A stretch of 64,000 nt of DNA from Geoglobus acetivorans (GTDB taxonomy: Archaea; Halobacteriota; Archaeoglobi; Archaeoglobales; Archaeoglobaceae), in contig NZ_CP087714.1 in NCBI RefSeq assembly GCF_039641995.1, forward strand, positions 124,001-188,000, written 5' to 3'. The translations under genes and the position numbers were made by a program. A model generated the notes under the pieces. That model searched no databases and had not been told where the DNA came from. It saw nothing but the letters and a program-made list of their open reading frames with translations. How positions within the stretch are numbered: the first letter of the stretch is position 1; each line of letters begins with the position of its first letter. This document shows, one piece after another, positions 52,008 to 61,705 of this stretch.

Positions 52008-53018
52008 TCAGTACCTAATTCTGGGGTCAAGCAGTGCGTAAATGACATCCACTATCAGGCTTATCAGGGCAACAAACACCGCATAGAATACAATTGCCCC
52101 CTGAACTGCGTTGTAGTCTCTGTATTCAATTCTTTCAAGCAGGAATGTGCCCATACCAGGCCATGAAAATGTCGATTCCGTAAGCACAGCTCCTGCAAGC
52201 AGTATTGCGAACTGCAAGCCCATCAGTGTTACAACGGGTATAAACGCATTTTTCATCGCATGCTTAACGACCTTCCACTCTCTGACTCCTCTTGCCCTGT
52301 ATGCGACAATGAAGTCCTGGCTCAGCACATCTATCAGGTTGTTTCTCAGAATTCTTGTGTATGCTCCCGACAGAACAATGCCGAGGGTCATGGATGGGAG
52401 GAAGAGGTACAGAAGTGAGGTCTCCAGGGACTCAAGATTGAGGGTGAGAATCGAATCAAGGACATAAAGACCAGTAATGTGGTCCGGAGCGAGACCGGGA
52501 GTTATTCTCCCGCCTATAGGCAGGATTTTCAGGTAAACGCCAAAAAACATCTGGAGAAGCATTCCAAACCACGGGATGAAGAGCGTGTATGCAACAACGC
52601 TGTATATTCTCATTCCTGTGTCGGCTTTGCTACCTCTCCTGAATGCCGCGATTGAACCCGTCAGTACGCCGAGAAGCACACTTATTGTGAATCCGAATAT
52701 TGTCAGCTCGAGTGTTGCTGGAAAACGGTCCATTATTTCCTCCATGACAGGCCTTCTTCCCCAGATCATGGAATTGCCGAGGTCTCCCGTGAACACGCCT
52801 TTCAGATAGTCTATGTACTGGATCACGAGAGGCTTGTTCAACCCTGCCTCTTCTCTCATCCTTTCGAGGACTTCTGCAGGCACCTTCTGACCGACCATGG
52901 CTGAAATCGGATCCCCTGGCAGGATCCTCATGATAAAGAAAACAAGAGTCAGAAGGATAAGAACGGTGGGGATTACCATCAGCGTCCTCGTTACTATATA
53001 TGCTTTGAGGGAGGACAT
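52008..53018 (-). CDS. dppB: Oligopeptide/dipeptide ABC transporter permease DppB
   Basis: 336 residues with six membrane helices. The N-terminal FFIMRILPGDPISAMVG is the family hallmark, and the cytoplasmic EAA loop reads RARGVREWKVVKHAMKN. It is separated from dppA by a T-rich gap and followed closely by dppC. Confidence 0.92.
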   Translation of the reverse strand: MSSLKAYIVTRTLMVIPTVLILLTLVFFIMRILPGDPISAMVGQKVPAEVLERMREEAGLNKPLVIQYIDYLKGVFTGDLGNSMIWGRRPVMEEIMDRFPATLELTIFGFTISVLLGVLTGSIAAFRRGSKADTGMRIYSVVAYTLFIPWFGMLLQMFFGVYLKILPIGGRITPGLAPDHITGLYVLDSILTLNLESLETSLLYLFLPSMTLGIVLSGAYTRILRNNLIDVLSQDFIVAYRARGVREWKVVKHAMKNAFIPVVTLMGLQFAILLAGAVLTESTFSWPGMGTFLLERIEYRDYNAVQGAIVFYAVFVALISLIVDVIYALLDPRIRY

Positions 53019-53052
53019 GGCTCTGATTCAAAAAGGCAACATAAAAAGCTAT

Positions 53053-53077
53053 TTGTTAATAAAAAATAATAAAAAAT
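53053..53077 (-). terminator. T-rich attenuator between dppA and dppB
   Basis: Read on the minus strand directly after the dppA stop TAA: ATTTTTTATTATTTTTTATT. A strong T-run here would release part of the transcripts and keep the binding protein in excess over the membrane genes, as is common for ABC importers. Confidence 0.5.
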
Positions 53078-54640
53078 TTAGGATATGTCAAGCAGGTAGT
53101 ACCTGAAGATCATTGTCGGGTCGAGGGTGATGCCCTGAATGTTGCTCTTTGCCACAACTGTCAGTTTGCCCTGAACCAGTGGTATTATTGGCGCATCCTC
53201 TGCAAGCTTCTCCTGAATCTGTTTGTAAAGCTCCTCTCTTTCCTGCGTTGACGTTGCCTTCGAAGCTTTCTCAATCAGCTTGTCCATCTCTTCATCGGCA
53301 TACGGATATCCGAGCCAGTTGTTGGCTGTGCTCTTGAGGAATGGTGCAGTATAGTCATCGGGATCGAGATAGTCTGGGTACCATCCGAAGAGCGAGAGCA
53401 TCATTGCGGACTTTCTCGCATAGTCGGTGTAAGTGGACCACTCTGCGCTCTTAAGCTCGACTTCGATCATTCCCGTCTTCTCAAGCTGAGCCTTTAGGAT
53501 CTGAGCTACATCCTTCTCGGTATCTCCGTAGTGTGTTGGGGTCCACCAGAGTTCGAGCTTGAGCTTGTTGCTCTCGCTGTAGCCAGCCTGGCTGAGAAGC
53601 TGCTTGGCGAGTTCAATGTTGCCATCGCCGTACTTGTCCTTGAATGCGTCAATGTGGCTCCACATTCCGTTTGGAACGAGTGAGTAGAGCGGCTCCATCG
53701 TGCCCATGAACACCTTGTCAATAATTTCCTGCCTGTCTATTGCTGCAGCTATTGCCTGTCTCACGAGTTTGTCCTTGGTTGGGTACTCTGTGTCCTTGTT
53801 TGCGTTGAGGACCAGGTATCTGATGAAACCACCGGGGGCCTCAATAACCTGCAATCCCTCCTTGCCCTTCAGGGACTGGATGTCGACAGGTGATAGGGTT
53901 CTCCAGGCGATATCGATCTCTCCCTTTTCGAGAGCAAGCCTCAGGGTTGTTGCATCCTTGTAGAATTTCACCACAATCCTGTCAACCTTTGGCTTCTCTC
54001 CGAAGAAGTTCTCGTTCGTTTCGAGAATCAGTTCCTGATCTCTGACCCAGCTTGCTATCTTGTACGGGCCTACTCCACCTGCAGTCTGGTCAGGATCGAT
54101 TGCATCAGGCTTGTAGTTGGGGTGCACGGGGAAGTAGGGTGGTGTTGCAGTAAGTGCTAGGAAATACGAGATCGGCTCCTTCAGCGTGAATTTTACAGTG
54201 TAGTCATCCACAGCCTCAACCTTATCGACGAACTCTGTAACAAGCCATGATGGATCTCCCTGGAGTTCCATTACTCTCTTTATGCTCCTGACGACATCTT
54301 CTGCCGTGCATGGTGTGCCGTCAGCGAACTTCAGGTCCTTCCTCAGGTGGAAGATGTATACCTTGCCACCATCCTGCACCTCATAGCTTTCGGCCAAGAA
54401 GGGCTCAAGCTCGGTCGTTCCGGGTTTGTATCTCATCAGTCCGCCCATGATGTTGTTCATTACCTCCCAGGTGTAAAAGTCGTAGGCGTTGGCTGGATCA
54501 AGTTCTGTAATTTTGTCCGTGACTCCGATTGTTATCGTTTTCACTTCCGCTTTTGGAGCCTCCTGCTTCTCTCCGGCACAGCCGAAAAACAGCACTGCAA
54601 GAAGCAAGAGGCCCACTACCAGGACCTTATGTTTTGCCAT
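53078..54640 (-). CDS. dppA: Peptide ABC transporter substrate-binding lipoprotein (SBP family 5)
   Basis: 520 residues. The N-terminal signal MAKHKVLVVGLLLLAVLFFG ends at the lipobox Cys21 (FFGCAGEK), so it is anchored outside the membrane. Family 5 landmarks include LDPANAYDFYTWEVMNNIMG, FHLRKDLKFADGTPCTAEDV, YFPVHPNYK and ILNLN-like hinge segments near PTHYGDTEKDVAQILKAQLE. It delivers peptides or other ligands to DppBC. The specificity is not evident. A TATA element AAATATATTTAA (54659-54670) suggests a leaderless operon start. Confidence 0.92.
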   Translation of the reverse strand: MAKHKVLVVGLLLLAVLFFGCAGEKQEAPKAEVKTITIGVTDKITELDPANAYDFYTWEVMNNIMGGLMRYKPGTTELEPFLAESYEVQDGGKVYIFHLRKDLKFADGTPCTAEDVVRSIKRVMELQGDPSWLVTEFVDKVEAVDDYTVKFTLKEPISYFLALTATPPYFPVHPNYKPDAIDPDQTAGGVGPYKIASWVRDQELILETNENFFGEKPKVDRIVVKFYKDATTLRLALEKGEIDIAWRTLSPVDIQSLKGKEGLQVIEAPGGFIRYLVLNANKDTEYPTKDKLVRQAIAAAIDRQEIIDKVFMGTMEPLYSLVPNGMWSHIDAFKDKYGDGNIELAKQLLSQAGYSESNKLKLELWWTPTHYGDTEKDVAQILKAQLEKTGMIEVELKSAEWSTYTDYARKSAMMLSLFGWYPDYLDPDDYTAPFLKSTANNWLGYPYADEEMDKLIEKASKATSTQEREELYKQIQEKLAEDAPIIPLVQGKLTVVAKSNIQGITLDPTMIFRYYLLDIS

Positions 54641-54740
54641 GGCATAACGTAAACTGACAAATATATTTAATTTACTCTAAAATTGGGCAGAGGGTCAAAT
54701 GCGAAAAAGTGGTAAATGTCCGGGCAGCTAAAGCAAAACG

Positions 54741-55910
54741 CTAAACTCTCTTTCTGAATTCAGCCGGTAACTTCAGAATGCTTGCGAGTCCAATGAGGTT
54801 TTCTTTGCTTATGAGACCGTCTGCGACCTCCTTTAGAGCCTGTTTTGCATTGAATGCAATACCAAGTCCAGCCTTCTCGATCATAATTCTGTCGTTTGCG
54901 CCATCCCCTATTGCGACGATGTTCTCTTTTTTTATTCCCTCTTTTCTCGCAATCTCCTCGATAATTCTCGCCTTTTCCTCAGCGTTGATGATTTTACCCT
55001 TTATTTTTCCTGTAAGCTTTCCGTTCTCGATTTCAAGCTCGTTTCCAAAGGCATAGTCAAGCCCCAGCTCGTTTTTCAGCTTATCTGTGAAGTATGTGAA
55101 ACCACCGCTGACAAGAGCAACCTTGTAGCCCGCCTTTTTAAGAGATTCTATCAGCTCTTTGGCCCCCTCTGTGAGCCTTATGTTTTCGTAAATTTTTTCC
55201 ATCACCTCCACTGGCAACCCCGCAAGCAGCTTTACTCTCTCTCTTAAAGCAGTTTCAAAATCGATCTCACCACTCATTGCCTTTTCTGTCAGCTTTTTGA
55301 CCTCCCCCTCCACCCCTGCAACCTTTGCAAGCTCATCGATGATTTCCATGTCTATAAGGGTGGAGTCCATGTCGAAGACGATCAGCTTTTTCTCTTCCTT
55401 TGCAACGCTGTATGGCTGTATGACGACATCTAGTCCCGTCTTTTCAATCTCCTCTTTCAGCTTGTTTTTTACTTCCTGAACATCGGCCTCGCCCATATCC
55501 ACCACTATTGAGATGGATATTAGCTGATCTCTTGCCGTCAGTGATGTCCTCTCTATGTTGGCCCCGTAGGAGAACAGTATTTCTGAAACATCCCTGACTA
55601 TGCCGACCCTATCTTTTCCAATGACTGTAACGATGTATCTGTTTTTCCCCCCAATCCTGATTCTCTCGAATGGAGAGAGATGGTAATGGACCCCAATTTC
55701 ACGGGAAATTCTGTCAAGTTCGGCTTTAAGCTCGTCTATACTCAACTCCGCCCTGGTGGCGTCACCAACGATAAACATTGTGAAAATACCCTGCAGAACA
55801 TTCTGCTCAATATCCACTATGTTTACATTGGCTCTGGCAAGCAGATCAGTAATTCTGAAAACTATTCCGGGTTTGTCAATTCCGAATATCGAAAGAGCGA
55901 GCAGTTCCAC
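54741..55910 (-). CDS. serB: Phosphoserine phosphatase with two N-terminal ACT domains
   Basis: 389 residues from a GTG. Two ACT domains (residues 2-77 and about 92-167) precede a HAD phosphatase with VFDMDSTLID (nucleophile Asp180, acid Asp182), LVSGGFTYF and AIGDGANDRIM. It makes serine from phosphoserine in the last step of the phosphorylated pathway. ACT domains usually bind amino acids, so serine feedback is likely. Archaeal SerB often lacks such domains; the bidomain form is less common. It is divergent from hdrA. Confidence 0.93.
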   Translation of the reverse strand: MELLALSIFGIDKPGIVFRITDLLARANVNIVDIEQNVLQGIFTMFIVGDATRAELSIDELKAELDRISREIGVHYHLSPFERIRIGGKNRYIVTVIGKDRVGIVRDVSEILFSYGANIERTSLTARDQLISISIVVDMGEADVQEVKNKLKEEIEKTGLDVVIQPYSVAKEEKKLIVFDMDSTLIDMEIIDELAKVAGVEGEVKKLTEKAMSGEIDFETALRERVKLLAGLPVEVMEKIYENIRLTEGAKELIESLKKAGYKVALVSGGFTYFTDKLKNELGLDYAFGNELEIENGKLTGKIKGKIINAEEKARIIEEIARKEGIKKENIVAIGDGANDRIMIEKAGLGIAFNAKQALKEVADGLISKENLIGLASILKLPAEFRKRV

Positions 55911-56025
55911 GATTTCATCTGGAAAAAATTGTTAATAAGAGTTTTGAAAAATGCTGTCAAATACAAGAAAGATTAAAAATTAGCTTCTTACTATCAATTA
56001 CAAAAGATCACATCATGGTGACTGT
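55911..56025. promoter_or_regulatory. Divergent promoter between serB and hdrA
   Basis: ATTAAAAATTAG near 55972-55983 is the TATA candidate for hdrA, and GGTGACT lies 5 nt before its ATG. On the minus strand, TTATTAACAATTTTTTCC precedes the serB GTG by about 15-30 nt. No shared operator is evident. Confidence 0.4.
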
Positions 56026-58365
56026 ATGAAGATCGGCGTATTTGTGTGTCACTGCGGTCTAAATATCGCAAGGGTTGTTGACGTTAATGAAGTCGTTGAA
56101 TACGTGAAAAATCTTCCGGATGTCGTTTATGTGAATGACATAAAATACAGCTGCTCTGATAGCGGCCAGGAGGAGATAATTCAGGCCATAAGGGAGTTCA
56201 ACCTCGATGCGATTGTGGTTGCAGCGTGCAGTCCAAAGCTGCACGAGGTTACATTCAGAAGGGCTGCAATGCGGGCTGGCCTGAATCCCTACATGGTTGT
56301 GATGGCGAATATAAGAGAACAGTGTTCATGGGTCCACCAGGAAAGGCCCAAAGCAGCAACGGCCAAGGCAAAAGACCTTATTCGAATGGCAGTTGCAAGT
56401 GCGAGGGCGCTCGAACCCCTTTCAAGAAGACATACTGAAGTGAAGCAGGCTGTGGCTGTTATTGGGGGTGGAGTTGCCGGGATTGAGGCTGCCCTGAACA
56501 TAGCCGATGCTGGAATACAGGTTTACCTGATAGAGAAAGCCCCGACCATTGGCGGTCACATGGCGACCCTTAATGAGGTCTTCCCCACAAACGACTGCTC
56601 GATCTGCATTCTCGCGCCGAAAATGAGTGAAGCCCTGAACCATGAGAATATCGAGGTGATAACCAACGCTGAGCTTAAGGATTTTGAGGGACACGTGGGC
56701 AACTTCAGGCTCAAAGTTATAAGACACCCGCGATATGTTGATGAAGGCAAGTGCAAGGGATGCATTGATGACTGCAGCTCTGTATGTCCGGTAGAGGTTC
56801 CAAACGAGTTCGATTATACTATCGGGACGAGAAAGGCAATTTACCTGCCTATACCTCAATCAACACCGCTCTATGCTGCAATAGACTGGCAGCACTGCAT
56901 TGGATGCAGGCTATGTGAGAAAGCATGTGAGCCTGAGGCAATAGATTTCAGCCAGAATCCAGAGGAGATCGAAATTGAGGTTGGGGCGGTTATTGTTGCC
57001 ACGGGCTTCAGGCCGTTTGACGCCCGGAGGAAGGAAGAATACGGGTATGGCATATACAGAAACGTCATCACCTCACTCGAACTGGAAAGATTGCTCTCAG
57101 CCTCCGGACCCACACTGGGCGAACTTTTGAGACCTTCAGATTCGAGTATCCCCAAGAAAATCGCATTCATTCAGTGTGTTGGTAGCAGAGACGAGAAAAC
57201 CAACAGATACTGCTCAAGAGTTTGCTGCATGTCGAGTTTAAAGAACGCATTTGCCATAAAGGAGCGTTATCCTGATTCAGAGGTTACTGTATTTTATATT
57301 GACATCAGAGCTTACGGAAGAATGTACGAAGAATTTTATGCAAGAACGCAGGAGAAAGGCATCAGGTTCATCCGGGGCAGGGTTGGAGAAATTTATGAAA
57401 CGAATGATGGCAGCCTGATTCTGAGTTATGAGAATACACTGCTTGGAGAGGTTGTTGAGGAGGAATTCGACCTCGTGGTTCTGTCGATAGGGATGGAGGG
57501 CAACACCGAGGTTGCGAGAAAGCTCGGAATATCTGTTGGGGAGGACGGGTTTTACGAGGTGGCGCATCCAAAACTCAGGCCGGCAGAAACCGATGTGAAG
57601 GGCATATTTCTTGCAGGCACTGCAAGCGGTCCGAAGGACATTCAGGACAGTGTCGCCTCGGCAGGCCTTGCTGCTGCAAAAGCGATGGAGCTGATCGTGA
57701 GCGGTCAGGCAGAATTTGACCCTTACAATGCTTATGTGAATCCTGACAAATGCATTGGGTGCGGACTCTGTGTCAGCGTGTGCAACTTCAGCGCTGCATT
57801 CATGGAGGGCAAGAAAGCAAGGATCGATCCGAATTCGTGTGTTATGTGCGGGGTGTGCGTCGCTTCATGTCCTGCAGATGCGATAGACATGGGATTTTTC
57901 AACGAAAAATCCATAATCTCGGCCATAGATGCGCTGGCTGAAGAAAAGAGTGCTGAACCCTTAATTCTCATGTTTGCATGCCATTTCTGCAGCTATGGTG
58001 CCCTTGACCTTGCGGGAACAACGAAGGTGCAGTATGAGCCAAATGTGAGAGTCATCAGAACCCTCTGTTCCGGCAGAGTCGATCCTGAATGGATCTTGAG
58101 GGCGTTGAAGAACGGCATAGACGGGATCATGATATCGGGATGCAGGCCGGGAGAGTGCCATTTCAAGGTCGGCAACTATCATGCACAGGACAGAGTTAAT
58201 GCCATCAGGGAGGCGCTCAGAGAGGTTGGAATAAATCCTGAAAGGGTAACGACAAGCTGGCACTCAGCTGGAGAGGCAGGAGGGATTGCGGAGGACATCA
58301 GCAGGTTTGTGGAGACCCTGAAGGAGATTGGGCCAATTGAAAGTGAGGTGAACAGAGATGGTTGA
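56026..58365 (+). CDS. hdrA: HdrA-type flavin/iron-sulfur protein fused to MvhD
   Basis: 779 residues. The N-terminal HdrA-specific Cys region (Cys8, Cys10, Cys43, Cys68, Cys100) precedes the FAD-binding GGGVAGIEAALNIADAG (147-163). Two [4Fe-4S] clusters lie at Cys243/246/250/254 and Cys291/294/297/301, and two more at CIGCGLCVSVC and CVMCGVCVASC. The last about 140 residues are MvhD-like, with CHFCSY, TLCSGRVDPEW and SGCRPGECHFKVGN for a [2Fe-2S] centre. HdrA performs flavin-based electron bifurcation; MvhD receives electrons from a hydrogenase or other donor. No hdrBC is adjacent; the start of the polyferredoxin gene overlaps the stop. Confidence 0.93.
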   Translation: MKIGVFVCHCGLNIARVVDVNEVVEYVKNLPDVVYVNDIKYSCSDSGQEEIIQAIREFNLDAIVVAACSPKLHEVTFRRAAMRAGLNPYMVVMANIREQCSWVHQERPKAATAKAKDLIRMAVASARALEPLSRRHTEVKQAVAVIGGGVAGIEAALNIADAGIQVYLIEKAPTIGGHMATLNEVFPTNDCSICILAPKMSEALNHENIEVITNAELKDFEGHVGNFRLKVIRHPRYVDEGKCKGCIDDCSSVCPVEVPNEFDYTIGTRKAIYLPIPQSTPLYAAIDWQHCIGCRLCEKACEPEAIDFSQNPEEIEIEVGAVIVATGFRPFDARRKEEYGYGIYRNVITSLELERLLSASGPTLGELLRPSDSSIPKKIAFIQCVGSRDEKTNRYCSRVCCMSSLKNAFAIKERYPDSEVTVFYIDIRAYGRMYEEFYARTQEKGIRFIRGRVGEIYETNDGSLILSYENTLLGEVVEEEFDLVVLSIGMEGNTEVARKLGISVGEDGFYEVAHPKLRPAETDVKGIFLAGTASGPKDIQDSVASAGLAAAKAMELIVSGQAEFDPYNAYVNPDKCIGCGLCVSVCNFSAAFMEGKKARIDPNSCVMCGVCVASCPADAIDMGFFNEKSIISAIDALAEEKSAEPLILMFACHFCSYGALDLAGTTKVQYEPNVRVIRTLCSGRVDPEWILRALKNGIDGIMISGCRPGECHFKVGNYHAQDRVNAIREALREVGINPERVTTSWHSAGEAGGIAEDISRFVETLKEIGPIESEVNRDG

Positions 58366-59659
58366 TGTTGAGCGTGACATAGACATGGCTGGAGAAACCA
58401 AATTCAAGTACATCCAGAGAGCGGGAAAGGAGGTCAGGGAGCTTGTTTATGATTACAAAATCTGCAACGGATGCGGGATATGTGTTTATGCCTGCCCCGT
58501 AAATGCGATTGAGCTTGGTCCCGTGCATGACATAGCCATAGGGCTTGAAATGCCTCCAGTAACCATAGATCACACAAAATGTGCGTACTGCGGGATATGC
58601 TATGCATTCTGCCCGTTCAATGCCTATGAATTCTACGTAAATGGAAATAAAGTCGAAAAAGAGGATCTTCCTCTCTCTCCTGTCGGATTCACCGAGATTG
58701 ATTACGGGAAGTGCATGGACTGCACACTCTGTTACAGGGTGTGTCCGGAGGATGCCATTACGAGGGAGATAAAGATAACGAGAGATGCGATTTCGGAAAA
58801 AAATGAAGGTGTAAATGGCAAGGTGATCATAGACAGGGAAAAATGCAACCTGTGCGGGATCTGTGCTGAATTCTGTCCGGTTTTCAAGATGGTTGAGCGA
58901 GAACCAGGCCCAACCAATCCGATGCCCTATGAGGATATTCTGCTTGACGAATCTACATGCGATTACTGCGTGCTTTGTGAAGATGTGTGTCCTGAAGAGG
59001 CGATAAAAGTCGAGGATGGGAGAAGAATCGAGTTCAGGCTTGAAAAGCTTGCCATCATTTCTGTTGATAATGAAAAATGCTCCAACTGCGCATACTGTGA
59101 GGTTGTCTGCCCCTACGATGCCATAAAAACCACGAAGCCCATGGAAGGGGAATTATTCCTTTACGAGCCGAGAATGTATCGCTGCGATCCGGTGGGATGT
59201 GGAGCGTGCATTAAGATATGCCAGCACAACAGGGTGTGGTACGTTTCTGAGGACAAGGGGAGGGTTCACTTCAATGAGGATCACTGCATTTACTGCGGAG
59301 CCTGCGAGAATGCCTGTCCGTATGATCTCATAGGGGTCAGGCGGGAGAGCTATTACACCAAGGAGAATGTTTCATGGGAGCCATGGGTGGAATCGTGGCA
59401 TCAGGCTCTGAGCAGAATAATTGAGAAGAGAAGAACCACTGAGCCTGAAAGAAAGCTGTACCGGGAGGAACTGGGAGGGATAATTGCTGAAGAGGATATC
59501 ATCGTCAGGAAAGTTGATGAGCGTGTGAGAGCAGAGCTTGAAGAGAAATTGAGGGCCGTTGAAGCGTTGTTGAAACGACCGTATTATCGAAGGGTCATCG
59601 AAAAGGGCAATACGGAAGCCTTTATAAACGGATTGAGAAAGGAGCTAAGCGAAGGGTGA
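58358..59659 (+). CDS. Polyferredoxin with eight [4Fe-4S] cluster motifs (FwdF-like)
   Basis: 433 residues with eight tandem 4Fe-4S motifs: CNGCGICVYAC, CAYCGICYAFC, CMDCTLCYRVC, CNLCGICAEFC, CDYCVLCEDVC, CSNCAYCEVVC, a variant CDPVGCGACIKIC, and CIYCGACENAC. That gives up to 32 cysteines and resembles FwdF, the electron wire of formylmethanofuran dehydrogenase. The C-terminal 80 residues are charged and helical without cysteines. It overlaps hdrA by 8 nt, so it probably carries electrons to or from the HdrA-MvhD flavoprotein. The terminal partner is not in the window. Confidence 0.9.
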   Translation: MVDVERDIDMAGETKFKYIQRAGKEVRELVYDYKICNGCGICVYACPVNAIELGPVHDIAIGLEMPPVTIDHTKCAYCGICYAFCPFNAYEFYVNGNKVEKEDLPLSPVGFTEIDYGKCMDCTLCYRVCPEDAITREIKITRDAISEKNEGVNGKVIIDREKCNLCGICAEFCPVFKMVEREPGPTNPMPYEDILLDESTCDYCVLCEDVCPEEAIKVEDGRRIEFRLEKLAIISVDNEKCSNCAYCEVVCPYDAIKTTKPMEGELFLYEPRMYRCDPVGCGACIKICQHNRVWYVSEDKGRVHFNEDHCIYCGACENACPYDLIGVRRESYYTKENVSWEPWVESWHQALSRIIEKRRTTEPERKLYREELGGIIAEEDIIVRKVDERVRAELEEKLRAVEALLKRPYYRRVIEKGNTEAFINGLRKELSEG

Positions 59660-59663
59660 ACCT

Positions 59664-60866
59664 ATGCATCTCGAAAGAATAAAGGGGAGTAAAAGCGGAA
59701 AACTGACAGGCAAAAAGATCGTTCTTGGAGTTACTGGAAGCATCGCCGCAATCGAGGCTGTCAAACTTGCGAGAGAGCTTGTGAGGAGAGGGGCTGAAGT
59801 TCATGCAGTGATGAGTGGGGCTGCTAAAAACATAATACATCCGTACGCTCTGGAATTTGCAACCGACAACAGAGTTATAACGGAGATCACGGGCGCAATA
59901 GAGCATGTGGAATTCTTTGGAGAGGGAGGAACTGCGGATCTTTTCCTCATAGCTCCCGCAACCGCAAATACGATTGCCAAAATTGCGGCAGGAATCGACG
60001 ACACTCCTGTAACCACAATGGCCACAACAGCGATAGGGACCGGAAAACCCGTTATGATAGCTCCGGCGATGCATGAGACGATGATGAATCACCCTTCTGT
60101 CAGAGAGGCAATTGAAAAACTCAAAAAAATGGGTATTGAATTTGTGGAGCCAAAATACGAAGAGGGAAAGGCAAAGTTTGCCGAGATCGAAAAGATCTGT
60201 CTTCAGGTTGAAAGAAAGCTCCACAGAAAAGATCTCGAAGGCATGAAGATTGTGGTTACTTCGGGCCCGACAATGGAGTTTCTCGATCCGATAAGGTACA
60301 TTACCAACAGGAGCAGCGGAAAGTTTGGATATGAGATCGCTCTCGAGTTCTGGAGAAGGGGAGCAAAAATTGATCTGATCACGTCCAGACCCCCTGAATT
60401 TGATTTACCTGACTTTACAGTGAGAAAGGTTGTCTCGGTGGGAGATATGCTTTCAGAAAGTCTGAAAGCAATTGAGAATGCAGACGTTTTTGTATCCGCA
60501 GCGGCAGCCGCTGACTTTACCACGCCAAGAAAGGAGAGCAAAATTAAATCCGATGAGAAGCTCATTCTCGAACTGGAAATAGCGCCCAAGGTTCTTAGAG
60601 AGGTGAGGAAGGTTTTCGATGGAAAGGTCATAGCTTTCAAAGCTGAAACGGGTATTGATGATGAGGAACTTGAGAGAATAGCCATAGACAAGATGAAAAC
60701 CGACAGGGCAGAAATGATAGTTGCAAACGATGTTCTGGAGAGAGGTATGGGAACAGAGGATACGAGAGTCCTCGTCATAACTCCCGACAGAAAGGTTTGG
60801 CTTGAGGGCAGGAAACAGGAAGTGGCGGAGAGAATAGTCGAGTACTTCGTTCAGGACTGCTTATGA
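59664..60866 (+). CDS. coaBC: Bifunctional phosphopantothenoylcysteine decarboxylase / phosphopantothenate-cysteine ligase
   Basis: 400 residues. The CoaC half has VLGVTGSIAAIEAVKLAREL, IAPATANTIAKIAAGI and the catalytic PAMHETMM. The CoaB half has TSGPTMEFLDPIRYITNRSS, VSAAAAADFTTPR, and KMKTDRAEMIVANDV. It joins phosphopantothenate and cysteine and decarboxylates the product for coenzyme A. The stop overlaps the pantoate kinase start (ATGA), so the two CoA genes are coupled. Confidence 0.95.
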   Translation: MHLERIKGSKSGKLTGKKIVLGVTGSIAAIEAVKLARELVRRGAEVHAVMSGAAKNIIHPYALEFATDNRVITEITGAIEHVEFFGEGGTADLFLIAPATANTIAKIAAGIDDTPVTTMATTAIGTGKPVMIAPAMHETMMNHPSVREAIEKLKKMGIEFVEPKYEEGKAKFAEIEKICLQVERKLHRKDLEGMKIVVTSGPTMEFLDPIRYITNRSSGKFGYEIALEFWRRGAKIDLITSRPPEFDLPDFTVRKVVSVGDMLSESLKAIENADVFVSAAAAADFTTPRKESKIKSDEKLILELEIAPKVLREVRKVFDGKVIAFKAETGIDDEELERIAIDKMKTDRAEMIVANDVLERGMGTEDTRVLVITPDRKVWLEGRKQEVAERIVEYFVQDCL

Positions 60867-61675
60867 CGTTTGTTTCCGCAAGCATCACCGCATTTTTTTC
60901 ATCAAAAATTTCGGATTCCCCGGAGACTACCGGGTCTTATGGTGTGGGGTTCACGATAGACAAGGGGGTCAGGGCTGAAATATCGGAAAAGGAAGGTGTG
61001 TATCTGAATGGGGAGAGGGTGGACTTTCCAACCGTCAGCTACGTTCTTGAAAAACTTGGTGGACGTGGTGTGGAACTTTTTTCAGATGTTCCCATTTCGT
61101 CTGGGTTCGGAGTCAGTGGTGCCAGCGCTCTGGCAACAGCCATTGAAGTCAGCATGGGAAAAAATCTGGGCCATTCGTTTCTGGAGCTTGCAGATCTGGC
61201 ACATGAGGCAGAGGTAGTAAATCTGACGGGTCTCGGGGATGTCGTAACCCAGAGTCATGGCGGCATCGTTGTGAGGATAAGTCCGGGCTGCCCGTCAAGG
61301 GCAAAGGTGGTGAGATATCTCCATAGGGCAGACGTAAAGTTCCTTGTCATGGGGACGCTCCCCACGAGAGACATACTCTCGGATGAGATAAAGCGAAAGA
61401 ACATCAACAGACTCGGAAAGAGCCTTCTGAAAGATTTTTTGAAGAAGCCACTGATGGATTGCGTTTTCGAGCTGTCGAAAAAGTTTGCAGTCGAGAGTGG
61501 GCTCGCAGATGAGGACGTGATTGACGCAATTGAAGCTGTGGAGAGTGCAGGTGGGAAGGCCGGCATGGTCATGCTCGGAAAGACCGTTTTCGCAATGGAC
61601 GATTCAGGAGTCCTTGAAGAATTTCGGGGTGAAACTTTCACGGCCAGAATTGCCTCATGCGGCCTATCCGTTTAA
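60863..61675 (+). CDS. Pantoate kinase (archaeal, GHMP family)
   Basis: 270 residues. GHMP phosphate loop PISSGFGVSGASALATAIEV near residues 79-98, and LTGLGDVVTQSHGGIVVR, are typical of archaeal pantoate kinase. It phosphorylates pantoate before condensation with beta-alanine, the archaeal alternative to the bacterial order. Translational coupling to coaBC supports this assignment. The N-terminus MTFVSASITAFFSSKISDSP is conserved in the family. Confidence 0.9.
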   Translation: MTFVSASITAFFSSKISDSPETTGSYGVGFTIDKGVRAEISEKEGVYLNGERVDFPTVSYVLEKLGGRGVELFSDVPISSGFGVSGASALATAIEVSMGKNLGHSFLELADLAHEAEVVNLTGLGDVVTQSHGGIVVRISPGCPSRAKVVRYLHRADVKFLVMGTLPTRDILSDEIKRKNINRLGKSLLKDFLKKPLMDCVFELSKKFAVESGLADEDVIDAIEAVESAGGKAGMVMLGKTVFAMDDSGVLEEFRGETFTARIASCGLSV

Positions 61676-61705
61676 TTTATATTCTTTGCGGTTGAAAATA
61701 GCTGT

